Below are positions 46,897 to 57,865 of a DNA stretch of 64,000 bases, piece after piece. The position numbers and the translations under genes are program-made. Under the pieces are notes generated by a model. The model was given only the letters and a program-made list of their open reading frames with translations, searched no databases and was not told the origin of the DNA. Source of the stretch: Raffaelea ambrosiae (taxonomy: Eukaryota; Ascomycota; Sordariomycetes; Ophiostomatales; Ophiostomataceae); contig PCDI01000010.1 in assembly GCA_002778195.1 (NCBI GenBank), positions 434,001-498,000 on the forward strand, read 5' to 3'. Positions within the stretch are counted from its first letter, which is position 1; each line of letters begins with the position of its first letter.

Positions 46897-47532
46897 ACAG
46901 AAAACAGCCTTTTATCTGTTTTAGGTTGAAAACAGCAATTGACAAGTCCGCACTCGAGTGCTCTCCCCATGGCGTAAGCTGTCGATACGCTTGCAACTTT
47001 CGTCGCCCGTCGAGGCTCTCGGGGACTATCCATTGCCACGTGTGGATAAATTGTCGTCAAGGTACCGCATACGCAGACACTGTTGCGCCAGGGAAAAAAA
47101 TGCCATCTGCCTTGGTAAGAGTAGTTGAAATAGAGGACTGCATTTTCTTTTTAGTTTATACGTAACAATACCAGAGCTCTGACTGTAGGACGAGAGACAA
47201 GATGCACAGCCTCCCTTGTCTTGTGTTGATTTGACGGTTTCGGCCTAGCCTTTGGCTCATCTACAAAACAACACAAAGCACACGGCGGTGGACGAAACAG
47301 AGCAAGGGAGAGATACAGTGAAATAAGTGGAATCAAGATGGACACCCCCCCCCCCCCCCCCCCTGTTCCCCTATGTGGAAAACAGGGTTCGCGACAAAGA
47401 AACGACTGTTTTGCAGGCTGCACCAACAGACCAAAGGGTCGAAGAGAGGACACCGTTTGGCAAAAAGGAAATAAGATAGACAGGAGAAATGTGAATTCTG
47501 TGTTCAATTCCCCACTTGCTCGCTCTGATCTG

Positions 47533-47577
<45 letters not shown>

Positions 47578-47640
47578 ACGAGCCACAGGGAGAATGTTTC
47601 CAGGCCTTCTCGCCCACACCCACCACCAGCAGATACAAGC
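46897..47640. repeat. Spacer between paralogues, with C19 and (CT)n tracts
   Basis: 744 bp between the two tandem surface-protein genes. It holds a C19 run (47345-47363) and a perfect CT microsatellite of 18 units (47539-47575) ending 66 bp before the second gene's ATG, where it probably forms part of the 5' leader. No gene is seen. Confidence 0.75.
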
Positions 47641-48905
47641 ATGCATCCAAGCTGGCATCGGGTCCGCAGCTTCAGGCTTGGGTTACTGGTCGTCTGGGCC
47701 TGTCTATACCGGCGAGCAGCCAGCGCGGACACCACGACTCTGGAGAACATCTCGTTGCCGGTGAATGACTACAAATTCATTGGCTTCTACTATGGAACAA
47801 CCACCAGTAGGTGCTTGGGATGCCGAATTTGTTTCAGAAAAAGAACTGCCCGGAGCAGTACTAACAGGTGGCCAGCGCAAATGCTCAACGCCGCGGTGCA
47901 TTGGCTTCAAGACAAGCCGTACGCCGACGACTGTCCGCTGCAGGCCCTCTGCAGTCAGGGCACCAAATGCGCCAACGGCGTCGTTACCTACAACAATGGA
48001 AAGCAGAAGACATGGTACGTCTGCGATCAAAAAAAGAAAAGAAAAAAGAAAAAGAGGTGCAGGAACAAAAGTCGAGGGATAAAAAGGCTCAAGACCGCGG
48101 AAGCTGATACCCGTTACACTCTGGCAGTTCCCCAGGATCCTCATGCTACACCATGACCATCTATGACACTTCGCCTCCGGACAAAGCGTCGGCTCTGAAT
48201 GTCGACTGCCGCCACAATTGGTCGGCGTCCACTCTCTACCGCAACCTGGCCACAGACATGCCGCTATCGTCGTCTACCAAGTCGCCAACGTCATCGAAGC
48301 TGTCACCCAAGCCTTCCTCGAAGCCCTCGTCGACGCCCTCGTCGTCCTCCTCCTCGTCCGCATCCAAATCCTCGCCCAAATCCTCGCCCAAGTCCTCACC
48401 TTCACACTCCTCTCCATCACCAACAGCGTCTGTGTCTCTTCCATCATCTACCGGCGGTGCCCCAGCAGAGGCTTCCTCTCCGAGTGAACCGACAACGTCG
48501 ACAGTCACGTCCAATGTAGGCATCCTGGCTGGTGCCGTGGCCGGATCCGTGGCCGGCGTGGGGGTCATGCTGGCGGCCGTCCTTTGGTTGTGGCTCGTCC
48601 GACGACAGCCGAGAAGAGACGCGGGCGGCGACGCGGGCAAGGACAACGGCCACACAGCTCTGTTTGGGACATCGACAGAAATGCATGGCGCCTTCTCGAC
48701 CAAGAATACGAGGGGGCCAGCGGCGGCGGCCCCCAAACAGGAGCTGCCAGCGGACTGCACATGGCCACCGGCCGAGTTGCCGGCCGCCCCGGTGGAGCTG
48801 CGGACGCATTACGAGCTGGACTCCTCGCCGGCCAGTGCGCAGGACGAGAGCAGCGACTTGGGGAATATGTTTGTGGAGCGCGCCGTAAGCGCGAGAGAGA
48901 TGTAA
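47641..48905 (+). CDS. Small single-pass surface protein, tandem copy 2
   Basis: Three exons: 47641-47806, 47876-48014 and 48128-48905 (donors GTAGGT with TACTAAC branch, and GTACGT), 360 residues. Signal peptide (RLGLLVVWACLYRRAASAD), ectodomain with KFIGFYYGTT, W-x9-C, DDCPLQALCSQGTKCANGVV-TYNNGKQKTC, SSCYTMTIYDTSPPDK and NVDCRHNWSASTLYRN, matching copy 1 position by position. A Ser/Pro/Lys stalk (about 75 residues) is followed by a helix at about 231-255 (GILAGAVAGSVAGVGVMLAA) and a 100-residue cytoplasmic tail with PPAELPAAPVELRTHYELDS, an ELPA/HEL motif frequent in fungal WSC/Mid2-like tails. This tail is missing in copy 1. The family looks like a surface sensor or wall-anchored protein; ligand and partner unknown. 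Confidence 0.72.
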
Positions 48906-49519
48906 CGAAAAAAAAAACCCAAAAACCCAAAAAACCAAACAAAAAAACAACCCCAAAAAACAACACCAGTCTGACTTGCATTACTCCTCTATCTGCTAAG
49001 CTTTCTAGTCAGTGCTTATTCTGGGATTTGGAGGCCCCCTTTCCATTGGCAGGGGTGAACTCTAGCTTACGACAGCTGCGCCTCGTAGGGATAACCATGT
49101 CTTACACACAAAAGGTCAACAATTTCATCCAATGCTTACGTGGGAGGCTGGGAGCTTCATCGTCAGCGCAGAGTGGGCAAGCCAGAAGCTGAGCGGAAGA
49201 ACGGCGGAAGTGCTGAACCTGCCGTTCCCAATTCCCCTGCTCAGCTTTCTGCTGTCTATATATTATGTGATCCTCAGCCCTGACACTGTCTACGAGTGAC
49301 ATGGGCGCTCTCATGCTCACTGCGGGTGCAAATTATTGAATTTGCTGTCTTGAAACCCTCGTTTTTTTTTTCTTTTTTTCTTTGTCCGGTTATCTCGGTC
49401 TACGGGCAGTTTTTCTTTTCTTCCTTTCTGTCCTTTTATTTTTCTGCTCTATTTTTTTTTTCTTTCTTTCTTGCTTCTTCTCTCTCGCTCTGTGTCTCTA
49501 CCTTCTTCCATTGCCCATC
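48906..49519. other. Spacer before the four-helix membrane protein gene
   Basis: 614 bp. A-rich/C-rich stretch after 48906, then T-rich pyrimidine leader (49360-49510) before the next ATG. No gene seen. Confidence 0.5.
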
Positions 49520-50651
49520 ATGTCCGGCTACGCCCCCAGCAACATGCTCCACGAGCCCACGGCCTACGATCCCTTCCACGCCGTCCGCCCCACGGGCGAG
49601 ATGGACGTTGGCAAGCAGCCGCTAGACTCAGACAACGACAAGCAGACGCTGCTGGCGCCGCCGCTGTCTGTGGCCTCCTCCAGCAAGTCCACGTCGCGTG
49701 GTGGTGGTGGTGGTGGTGCTGTCCACCACATCAACGCGTATCGCTCCGCGTACGGCCGCTTCTCGGTGGCCCGGTGCGTGATCCGGCTCCTGGCTCTCTT
49801 GCTGGCGACATCGGTCGTCGGCATCCAGGCCTACCAAGCCTCCACGTACAACCGGACGCGCCTACACACGTTTGTGAGCTACCGGACGAACTTGCGCATG
49901 CGCGTGTGGGCCACCATCGACGCCTGGCCCATGTATATCATCCTGGGAGTATCGCTCTTTGCAGCGCTGCTCAACACCATAGCTCTGGTGTCGTTGTGTG
50001 TACGTCTCCCTTGTCTCCTGGATACCTTTTTTGAAATACACATTTTTTTTTTTCCCCTCTCTAACATCGTTTCTCGTCTCTAGCTGCCTCGTCTCCGCCA
50101 GTCGGCTGCTCACACCTTCGCCGTCTATGCAAGCTCTCTCCTGATTATAGTCGCCTGGATTGTCGCCCTCGTCTACTTCAAGCTGCAGCATTGGCGCGGT
50201 GCGAAAAACACCGGCTGGGACGTCTGGTCGTGGACCTGTGACCAAGACGCCATGTCGACTATGCCGTGGAAGGCGATGTGCATTGAGAATGTGCGTCCTC
50301 GTAGAGACCAAAAAAAAACCTGCAATCTTGTAGGACCCGCTGACCTCTTTTCTAGACGTATACGTTTGCGGCCGGTATCGCGGCCGGCGCTTTCCAGCTG
50401 CTCAATCTTGTGCTTTTCGGCATCTCCCAGAGGAGCCTCGAGCGGGTGCCTGTTATGAAGTCGGTTCGATCGGGGTACCGTCGGGTCATCAAGGTATAGA
50501 CCGGGGAGGACAATTTTCCCGGCACTCGCTTTTGCTAGCTGCCAGCAGAACAGAACTACTTGCCACTTTTGACAGTCAAATCCCCCCGAAGGAGCTGGCG
50601 CAGGCTGAGCAGGGTCTCGTGATGGAGGGCGGCAAGGACGACGAGGCATAG
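49520..50651 (+). CDS. Four-transmembrane-helix protein of unknown function
   Basis: Exons 49520-49999, 50084-50290 and 50356 onward; donors GTACGT and GTGCGT are in phase. Four hydrophobic helices are seen: CVIRLLALLLATSVVGIQAY (about 92-112), MYIILGVSLFAALLNTIALV (about 138-160), TFAVYASSLLIIVAWIVALV (about 169-190) and TFAAGIAAGAFQLLNLVLFG (about 230-252). The N-terminal 80 residues are polar with a Gly run. I do not recognise the family; the layout is MARVEL-like but unproven. The 3' end is ambiguous. Splicing 50474 (GTACCG) to 50576 gives 293 residues ending IPPKELAQAEQGLVMEGGKD; without that intron the frame stops at 50499 (276 residues). Confidence 0.65.
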
Positions 50652-50944
50652 AAGAAGAGGCGCGTGGGACCTATGGGCGCACGGGAGAAGTGAAGCTTAT
50701 CAAGAGAAATGAAGAATCACAAGAAGTGCAGAATACTTTGAGAATCAAAGATCACGGAATGAACAGCGCCATGCGCGTCTTTACACTTGTTCTCCTTTCC
50801 CTCCCGTATACAATCTTTCTGCTGCAAGCCTGGATGTACGTGCAAAACAAGGAGAACATTTGCCTTTCTTGCTCGAGCGAGGACGAAATCGGACCGGGGT
50901 GAAAAGCGCAGCCGAGAGCAAAATTGGCATCCAAGAACGGATAC

Positions 50945-51016
50945 GGGCTTGTGGTTTAGTGGTATAATACTCCCTTAGCATGGGAGTGGTCCAGGGTTCG
51001 ATTCCCTGCAAGTCCA
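50945..51016 (+). tRNA. tRNA-Ala (anticodon AGC)
   Basis: 72-nt cloverleaf. Acceptor GGGCTTG pairs with CAAGTCC and includes G3:U70, the alanine identity pair. D arm contains AGTGGTA; anticodon stem CTCCC/GGGAG encloses TTAGCAT, so the anticodon is AGC. T arm is CAGGG-TTCGATT-CCCTG with discriminator A. No intron. The A-box-like TGGTTTAGTGG and B-box GGTTCGATTCC are intact. Confidence 0.95.
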
Positions 51017-51017
51017 A

Positions 51018-51024
51018 TTTTTTT
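51018..51024 (+). terminator. Pol III terminator, T7
   Basis: Seven T residues start two bases after the tRNA 3' end, with a second T9 run shortly after. Confidence 0.8.
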
Positions 51025-51548
51025 GGCTCTTTTTTTTTGGCTCTTTCTTCGGTCCCTTTTTTGGGCCCCCTTTTTTTGTGAGATTTGCGGCTCTGTCAGT
51101 TGCTTTTGAAACTTGGGCTTATTTTATATAGATACATCTTTTATCTTGGAGATGTGCGAGGCACTCGTGAGGGTTGTGTCGGGGGTCAACAACCACATGT
51201 CTGGGGGTACTTTTACGGGTTTGTGTAGGGCCTACTTTTATTGCATCTTCACTGTCCAAACTCAGGGATGCCTGGGGAGGAGATATCATCAAGAGGAGAA
51301 CTGGGTTCGAAAGAGGGGGTTTGCAAAAAAAAAAAAAAAAGTGAATCTTGGTAACTATTACTATGTAGATATCTCGAATAGTTGCTCAAATGGTTTCACG
51401 AGGAAACCTGGGGTTTCTGCTGGTCTCTTTTTGTTGGACAAAGAATCAGCTAGCAAGTCTGTCTTATAGGCACCCATAAACCTATAAAGCGAAACTGCGT
51501 ATTGGTATCATATTACGTTGGATGTGATGGGCTGTGGGTGCAAAAGTC
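51025..51548. other. Spacer tRNA-Ala / rhodopsin-like gene
   Basis: About 520 bp with T, G and A homopolymers (A16 near 51327-51342). It holds the 3' flank of the minus-strand membrane protein gene. Nothing else is recognised. Confidence 0.5.
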
Positions 51549-53088
51549 CTATACTATTTCCCGGCTTTTTGTGCGAAGATCGTCGGTCGAGGGAAACAAG
51601 TTCCGCTCACTTCCCTCCCGACTGCTCTTGCCCTGGCCATCGTCCCTCACTTCGAAAGTGTGCTCTACATAAATGTCCCGGTCGATGTTGGTGGGTGTCC
51701 CTCCGGACGTGGTGGCCTTTGCGGCCCGACTGAACGACCGCATGGGGTGGCTACCAACACGCTCGCCGTAGCCGTTGGAGTGGTTCTTCGATGAGTAGCC
51801 AGTCCGGCCCAGCAGCTTGGGGAAGAGCTTGGACGCCAGGGGTCGTACGGCCGGCACAGAAGCACAGATGATGGCCATATTGATCTCGATATTCTATAAA
51901 GAAAAAAAAAGACAGCTAGTCAGCACCACGCTATCACCAGCGACAGGAGGTAGGGATGGCACTCACACTCCAGACAGCAATTTCAAGACCGTCGTCTGCC
52001 AAGGGGAGGAAGGAAAGAAAAAGTTAGTCGGACGCAAATCATTAAAATAAAAACAAAAAAAAATGACAAGACATACAGGAAGTGTCTGGGGACGTCGAAA
52101 TTGCCAACAGAGATTTGAGTCGGATCATAGACGTAATGCAAACGCTGGAGAATCGATCATTAGCCATAGAATCCCATGATAGTGGAATTGCCACACCAAA
52201 ACGTACAAGGCGCCGAAAGCAAAGACGACCATGAGAATGATCTTTTGCCGCGAAGGAATCTGGAGCTTCTTGATAAGGGGCATGGGGATCGAGATAATGG
52301 CAATGTCGGTGGTGATGTTGAGGGCGGCGTTTGAAAACCAAAAGGCCAGCTTATTCATGCAGCTGCCTTCTCCCTCGCCCCAGAAGAAGGCAACGGGAAC
52401 ACACATAAACACGGAACCCAAGACCGTCCACAGGCCGTAGATGGTCAGAATGATCAGGAAAATCTTGCATATTCTCTGCACGGTGGGCACGTCAAACACG
52501 TGCTTGTACTGGAAAATGATGGAGAGTTTGCAGAACGTGAGAGAAAGATTGTAGACCGGAATTGTTGCCCAGAGACACTGAAAAAGGTGGGAAAAAAAAG
52601 GAGTTAGCCGGTAATTCAAAGCACAGAACAGTGGCGTTTTCGGAGAGAACTTGTTCATACCTGGAAAAATCGGACTTGGTTCTCCGGGGCAATGTCCGCC
52701 AAATGTTCTCCAAGGCCATACTTGATTTCTGGTGTGTCGGTCAATATAGAACCGTCTTTCAAATAGCAGCAAGTTGTTTCCAAGGGGAGAGGGAGGGAGG
52801 AAACACTCACGGTGCATCTCCACGATCACGAATCCGACCGCGGCGAGCTGCCAAAATCCAATCTTCGTTAGCCATCACCATGCGAAGAAAACGAGTAGGA
52901 AGAGACCAAGCGAAGAAGGCATGGGGGAGAAATCATACAAACGCAACAGTAACCAAGTAGTCCTCGATGCCCACGATCCGCACCAGGAAGACTCTGCAGT
53001 ACAGCCGCAGGGAAACAATGCAGAAGCTCAGAGCAAGAAAGAAGTTGCTGAGGATCAGCACCGGCTGAACCCTGGGTGGTCCGAACAT
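51549..53088 (-). CDS. Fungal rhodopsin-fold integral membrane protein
   Basis: Seven exons: 53088-52939, 52847-52811, 52728-52661, 52577-52207, 52144-52077, 51995-51967 and 51893-51549; all phases close and give 355 residues. It belongs to the Pezizomycotina-expanded fungal rhodopsin domain family (often called PTH11-like or SAT4-like). Landmarks: LRLYCRVFLVRIVGIEDYLV, GLGEHLADIAPENQVRFFQ, NLSLTFCKLSIIFQYKHVF, ALNITTDIAIISIPMPLIKK, CITSMIRLKSLL and NIEINMAIICASVPAVRPLA. Seven helices then a polar C-terminal tail of about 90 residues. No CFEM domain is present. Role in sensing is inferred for the family and unproven here. The family has been expanded in plant-associated fungi. ATG at 53088 chosen because the ORF upstream opens only with GTG. 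Confidence 0.9.
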
Positions 53089-53878
53089 GCTGGGCGACTC
53101 TGGGCGGTTACCGACCACCTTTCAGCTTGTTGTCGCTTAACGAAAAAAAGAAAGCAATAAAGAAAAAGCAAAAAAGACAAAGCAAAAAAAAAAAGAAAGA
53201 AGAAAAGGAAGTGTACGCTGTCGAAGAAAAGTGTAGTGCGCTTGTGTCGTTCCAAGGCTTGTCGAGGTTCACGATACGGTCTGGAGGAGATGTCTGGTTT
53301 CGAGGTGATGACTGTCTCTTATGATCTTTGGCAGCGTTGTTGCAAAAAGACGGCCGCGTGTATAGGGAGTATGTTTGCCCAGTTCTCTCCTGCTGCCATA
53401 CACAGCCATGGCTGGTTTGGCAGCCGAACTGGGGAACCCCACATACATGCTTTGTTTCTACATTGTACGATTTCATCTGGGTACTACTGCGAGTACCGAA
53501 TGGGGGACTATTCTCCGCTCAATCCTTCTGTCTTGCTACCCGGTTCCGTTTCAGTTTTTTTTTTCTTCTTTTTTTCTTTTTTTTTCTTTTCCCAACCGCT
53601 TAAGCGAGTTGTCCAAGAGCCAATGCTGCCAAGGTATGCAGAAGGACAAAAGTATTGAACAGCGGATAGGGGTGTACCTGGCCGACTCCCGGAATACTAC
53701 ACTGGCATGGCATGCTATAGCGCATACGGAACAGTCATGGGACAACAGGGGTCCCTGCGCTTCCAAGAAGGTTCAATGCTGACTAGTGTTGCATGGCAAA
53801 ACCGGGCAGTACGAGTATACCTACGCCCGATGTACTGCCGGGTAATGGTATGTAATAATATTGGCAGTTGCTTGTACT

Positions 53879-53910
53879 ATGTCGCAGCTGCATTCATGCA
53901 ACTGCGACAT
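53879..53910. repeat. 15-bp inverted repeat with 2-nt loop
   Basis: ATGTCGCAGCTGCAT, TC, ATGCAACTGCGACAT: 14 of 15 positions pair; the single mismatch is a G/A transition. The centre also holds CAGCTG. Confidence 0.9.
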
Positions 53911-54095
53911 TGCCTTACGACTACCTTACGGCAGCATCTATCCTACGCTTATCTTACTTGAATCTGATTTGGGAGTATTATACGAGTGCTGCTGGATAGG
54001 ACAGGAAAGAAGCAATTTGACTCTGTTCTATGAACGCCTATATTCGGAGAATGCTGCCTGGCAGAATATCAGAACGGTTGATTTCTTCTTTCTCT

Positions 54096-54114
54096 CCCCC
54101 CCCCCCCCCCCCCC
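54096..54114. repeat. C19 homopolymer
   Basis: Nineteen C in a CT-rich stretch; no coding context. Confidence 0.9.
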
Positions 54115-54549
54115 TTCTTCTCCTTCTCTCCCTTTCATTTTTCAATATTATACCAGTACCAATCTCCACCAGACCCACGACGCTGGTACAAGTACGAGTA
54201 TGAAGAGGAGAACAGCAGCAGAGGCGCCTTGTAGGGAAAGAGGGTTTTCCACGTACTATAGTAGATTGGAAGTATTGCATCGGGAAGCTGCTTAACCCGG
54301 TTTTTTTCTTCAGCTGCCTGGAAAAGACAAGGCCAGCTGGAACATCGTGGAAAAAAGGGACCAAAATCAAGTTTACCATGTATTGGACCCGTTGACCTAC
54401 ATTAAATTTATCTATGTTCTCTATAAAGCGAAAAGCGCCGTCTGTACACCAGCATCTCTTTTCCCCAAAAAGCCAGGAGCAGCAAGACCGGCCCACGAAG
54501 TGGAATTAATTAAGAGGGTCCAAGCACGCGTCCATTAACCCAATCAAGC

Positions 54550-56682
54550 TTAGTTGTACAACTCCTCTGCCTTCTCAGCCGGGGCGTCAATGTGGTTGTT
54601 GAACTCTTTCTTTGGGTCAACCAAGAAGACAGCACCTGCCATGGGTTGTTAGCGTGGGTTTTTTTTTTCTTTTTCAGGGGGTGCGTTTACTTTGCTACAG
54701 CACGGCAATTCTTTTTTTTTTCTTTCTTCTTTTCGACTTACCGACTGCGGCGATCACTGTGAAGGCGCCTGCCGCTGTCCAGACCCAGCGGAATGCCACG
54801 CTGTAGGTAGCCTTGAGGGCAGCCGCAGCAGCCTGGATGATATCAACGGAAACGCCTGGAACAGCCATCAGAGCTGCCGTGTCCTGGGCGGTCAAAGCGG
54901 TGATAAAGTCGCCCAGCGAATCCTGGGGAAGGCCCAGCGGCAGGACAGCGGCCGCAATGTTGTTCCCCAGATTATGAGACAGATGGCCGGCAAAGATGGC
55001 GTTGTCTGTTGGGGAAAACGCATGTTAGCCAAATCCTACATACACTTGGACCCCCCCCCCAAAAATGGGAACCAAAAAAACTGGAACCAAAAAAAAAAAA
55101 AAAAGGAAAACATTGGTCTTTGCATAAAACGTACAGATGGCAAGGCCCACGGAACCGCCCAGAGAGCGCATGCCGATCATCAGACCACTGGTGATGGCAA
55201 TGAGCTCCCGCGGCGTCGACAGCTGGGCCACGGTGATGAGCGCGCACAGGCAGGTGCCGAGGCCGGCGCCCAGGAAGATGGGGTAGCCCCAGACGTTGCG
55301 AGCGCTGGTGGCGGACGGGGTGGCGGTGGCCATGAGGACGAAGAAGACGATCATGGACACGAAGGCGCCGAAGGCGGGCCAGCGCACGTTCTTGGTGGAG
55401 GAGCAGTAGAAGCCGGCACAGACGGCGCTGACGGCGTACATGATCATGTTGATGGTGTAGCGCAGGCCGGTGCGGAGGGTGTCGGTCTCGTACAGGATGC
55501 TGGCCTCAAAGGCAAAGTAGTTGTTGGCGGCAAAGAAGACGAGGCCTTCGACGAAGACGCAGCCGAGGGCCAGGGGGAAGTTGCGGTGGGCAAACAGGCC
55601 GTGGTGCAGCATGCCGTCGGCCTTGCCCCAGACCTCGTAGGCGACCAGGGCGAGGATGAGGGCGACGCCGATGGCAAAGGTGGCGGACGTGTGCGGGTCG
55701 GACCACGGGTAGGGGTTCTGCGACCAGGAGAGGCCCATGCAGAAGAGCACGAGCCCCGCGGTCAGCAGCGCGTAGCCGACCCAGTCGAGCTTGGCCAGCT
55801 TCTCGCGGTGGGTCCAGTTGAGCTGGTTGGGCGTCGGGGGCGGGTTGTACAGCACGGCGGTGAGCACGGTGGCCACGAAGAAGATGGCCATGGCCATGTA
55901 CCAGAAGTTGCGGAAGCCGGCGGCGTGGCTGTGCCGCGTCATGGCGCCGCCGGCCAGCAGGGCGACCACGCCGCCCAGGGCGGCCGAGAGGTTGGTCAGG
56001 CCCTGGGCCCACGGCCGGTAGCGGCGCGGCAGCACCTCGGAGGCGACGGCGTGCAGCAGCGGCTGGGCGCCGTAGGAGAGGCCGGTGACGGTGAAGCCGG
56101 CAATAGCCATGCCAATGGTGTTGGCGCGGGCCACCACGATGGAGCCCACCACGCCGCATCCTGTCAGGACGATCAGGAACCAGCGCCGGCCCCAGTAGTC
56201 GGCGGCCTGGGAGACGATCGGCGAGAGAACCACGGTCAGAATGGTAATGGTGGACGTCAGCCAGACGCTGCTGGTGCTACCCCCTGTGACGGAAACGATT
56301 GTTTGTGTTTGCTGGCCCAGGGGGGGGGGGGGGGGAGAAGGACAAAATCAGGTTAGCTGTCTGTCTATCGACTACGCCGAAACTCGAACCAGGCGAAAAC
56401 AGGAAGGCGGGTAATATTCTCTCTCCAATCAATCAGGAGAACGAAGAGGCAGGGGAACCCAAGACGTACAGCACCGGCGCCCACCACGTTGACGAGCTGG
56501 GCAAAGTAGATAATGCACACGGAAAAGACGATGAGAAAGGTCTTTGCGTGCAGGTGCGGCGCTGGCTCGTCCTCGACCGAGGGCTCTGTGCTGGACGAGG
56601 ATCCGGGTAGCTTGACGGACGCATCCTTCTCGGGCACGGCCGCGTCCGAGAGCGGTTGGGGGGGGTTATGGGGGGCGGCCAT
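54550..56682 (-). CDS. MFS exporter, TRI12/DHA2-like
   Basis: Four exons: 56682-56470, 56311-55135, 55005-54742 and 54635-54550 (donors GTACGT, GTACGT, GTAAGT), 579 residues. A cytosolic N-terminus of about 50 polar residues precedes an estimated 14 helices. Features of the TRI12-type fungal MFS family: VGAGA joined to the periplasmic stretch before TSSVWLTSTITILTVVLSPI, loop motif ADYWGRRWFLIVLTGCGVVG, RYRPWAQGLTNLSAALGG, RFRNFW-like GFRNFWYMAMAIFF, LDWVGYALLTAGLVLFCMGL, and AIYNAIFAGHLSHNLGNNIA after the third splice. Substrates of the family include toxins, siderophores and drugs; none can be assigned. It shares a 1.2 kb divergent promoter with the flavin hydroxylase. Very high GC3 opens a 554-codon spurious ORF on the plus strand. 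Confidence 0.9.
56320..56335. repeat. G16 run inside the MFS intron
   Basis: On the coding (minus) strand this is a C16 tract lying within 10 nt of the 3' splice site of intron 1. Confidence 0.85.
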
Positions 56683-57865
56683 TGTTTCCGCAGGATCAAA
56701 GAGTGTGGTTGTGTAGTTGGCTATCCGCGGGACGACAAGAGGGACAGAGACTAAGAAGTCAGAGAGAAGGAGGAGAAACGGGGGGCAAAAAAAGAAAAGA
56801 AAAAAAAAAAACAGGTGTGAGTAGGCGAGGAAGAAAGTGAGATCGGCTGGGAGGAGGGAAGAGGCTAGACTTTGAGAGCGAGAACGAAGTTATTGTTGCC
56901 TTTGGTATGTCCTGCGTGCCAGGGGGGGAGGGGGGACTGATAGTACAGACATCGTCATGGCAATGTACGAGTATGGAGTAGTGTCGATTAGGAGACGACC
57001 ACTCGCTTAGAAGAACTGTCATGCATGGATACATGGACACGACGCGTATGGATCCCTCTTCTTTATTTTTTTCATCGCTTAACTTGTCTGAGAGAGGACC
57101 CCCCTGGTGCCAAGGAAGCGACAACCAGGCCATACTATGATACAGGTCAGATGCAGAAGCACAGTTCCCAAAGTGGCAGGGGGGTCAAAACGGATACAAC
57201 ACACGGGGAGGGAATATAGAGCTAGAGCGAGATAGGTGTGAAATTCCGTCCATCCTTGGGGGCGGGAAAAAAAAAAGCCAAAACCCACTTCGCCCCTACG
57301 CCGGTCGCCAAGGAGGCATCGGGCAATTTTTTCTTTTTCAATTTTGTTGCAGTAGTGCAACGCCGCGAGAGGTTATGGTTTCCCCTGTGTACCCGTACGA
57401 GTACATGGCATCGTTGTATCGTACGCAGCGCGCCAAACCGACGGGTCCACAGACCACCAAACAGGCAGGCTCGCCATGCACCATGCAAGCTGTACCCAGG
57501 GCATGGGTCTGCGCGGCCGACCGACCCAGCGGACCTGGCCCCCATTGCAAACCCATTGCAACTGTCTGTTTCGGGTCTGCATGCCGCTCCCTGCTCACAC
57601 GTGGGTTCCTTCCTTGTTTTGCATGAAGCCGCCCCTGGGCCGGTTATATTGCGCATCGGCCACCAGTAGGCAGCAGGGCGCGCATCGTTCGGCGGCAGCG
57701 AAGACACATGTGCGGCGTGCGGGAAGCCGAGATTGCCTCCTGCCTTCGTCCTGGGCTTGAAAAACAAAGAGGCTTCCCCTGAAAAAAAAACGACAACCGC
57801 GGCCGGACCAGACTCCCAGACACAAGACACACGCCCATACACACACACACACACACACACCAACC
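56683..57865. other. Divergent promoter, TRI12-like MFS / FAD hydroxylase
   Basis: 1.18 kb. A CA microsatellite (57838-57862) ends three bases before the hydroxylase ATG and belongs to its leader. Two TACGAGTA octamers occur at 56966 and 57396. Small ORFs have no domain. Confidence 0.6.

Larger units (their letters stand above)
53089..54549. other. Spacer rhodopsin-like / TRI12-like MFS
   Basis: 1.46 kb, upstream of the rhodopsin-like gene and 3' of the carrier gene. It contains a near-perfect hairpin (53879-53910), a C19 run (54096-54114) and two TACGAGTA octamers. No coding exon is supported. Confidence 0.55.

Noticed and set aside
47338..47640. Extension of surface protein 2 with a poly-Pro start
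   Set aside because: It translates the C19 and (CT)n repeats, and the ATG at 47641 immediately gives a signal peptide.
51296..51320. GGGTTCGAAAGAGGG resembling a tRNA T arm
   Set aside because: No matching acceptor or anticodon stem was found around it.
53089..53118. Longer start of the rhodopsin-like protein at 53118
   Set aside because: The first codon there is GTG; the first ATG is at 53088 and suits the family.
54692..56356. 554-codon plus-strand ORF over the TRI12-like MFS gene
   Set aside because: Gly/His/Gln/Glu-rich shadow of the MFS exons on the other strand, running through introns; same codon-bias artefact.
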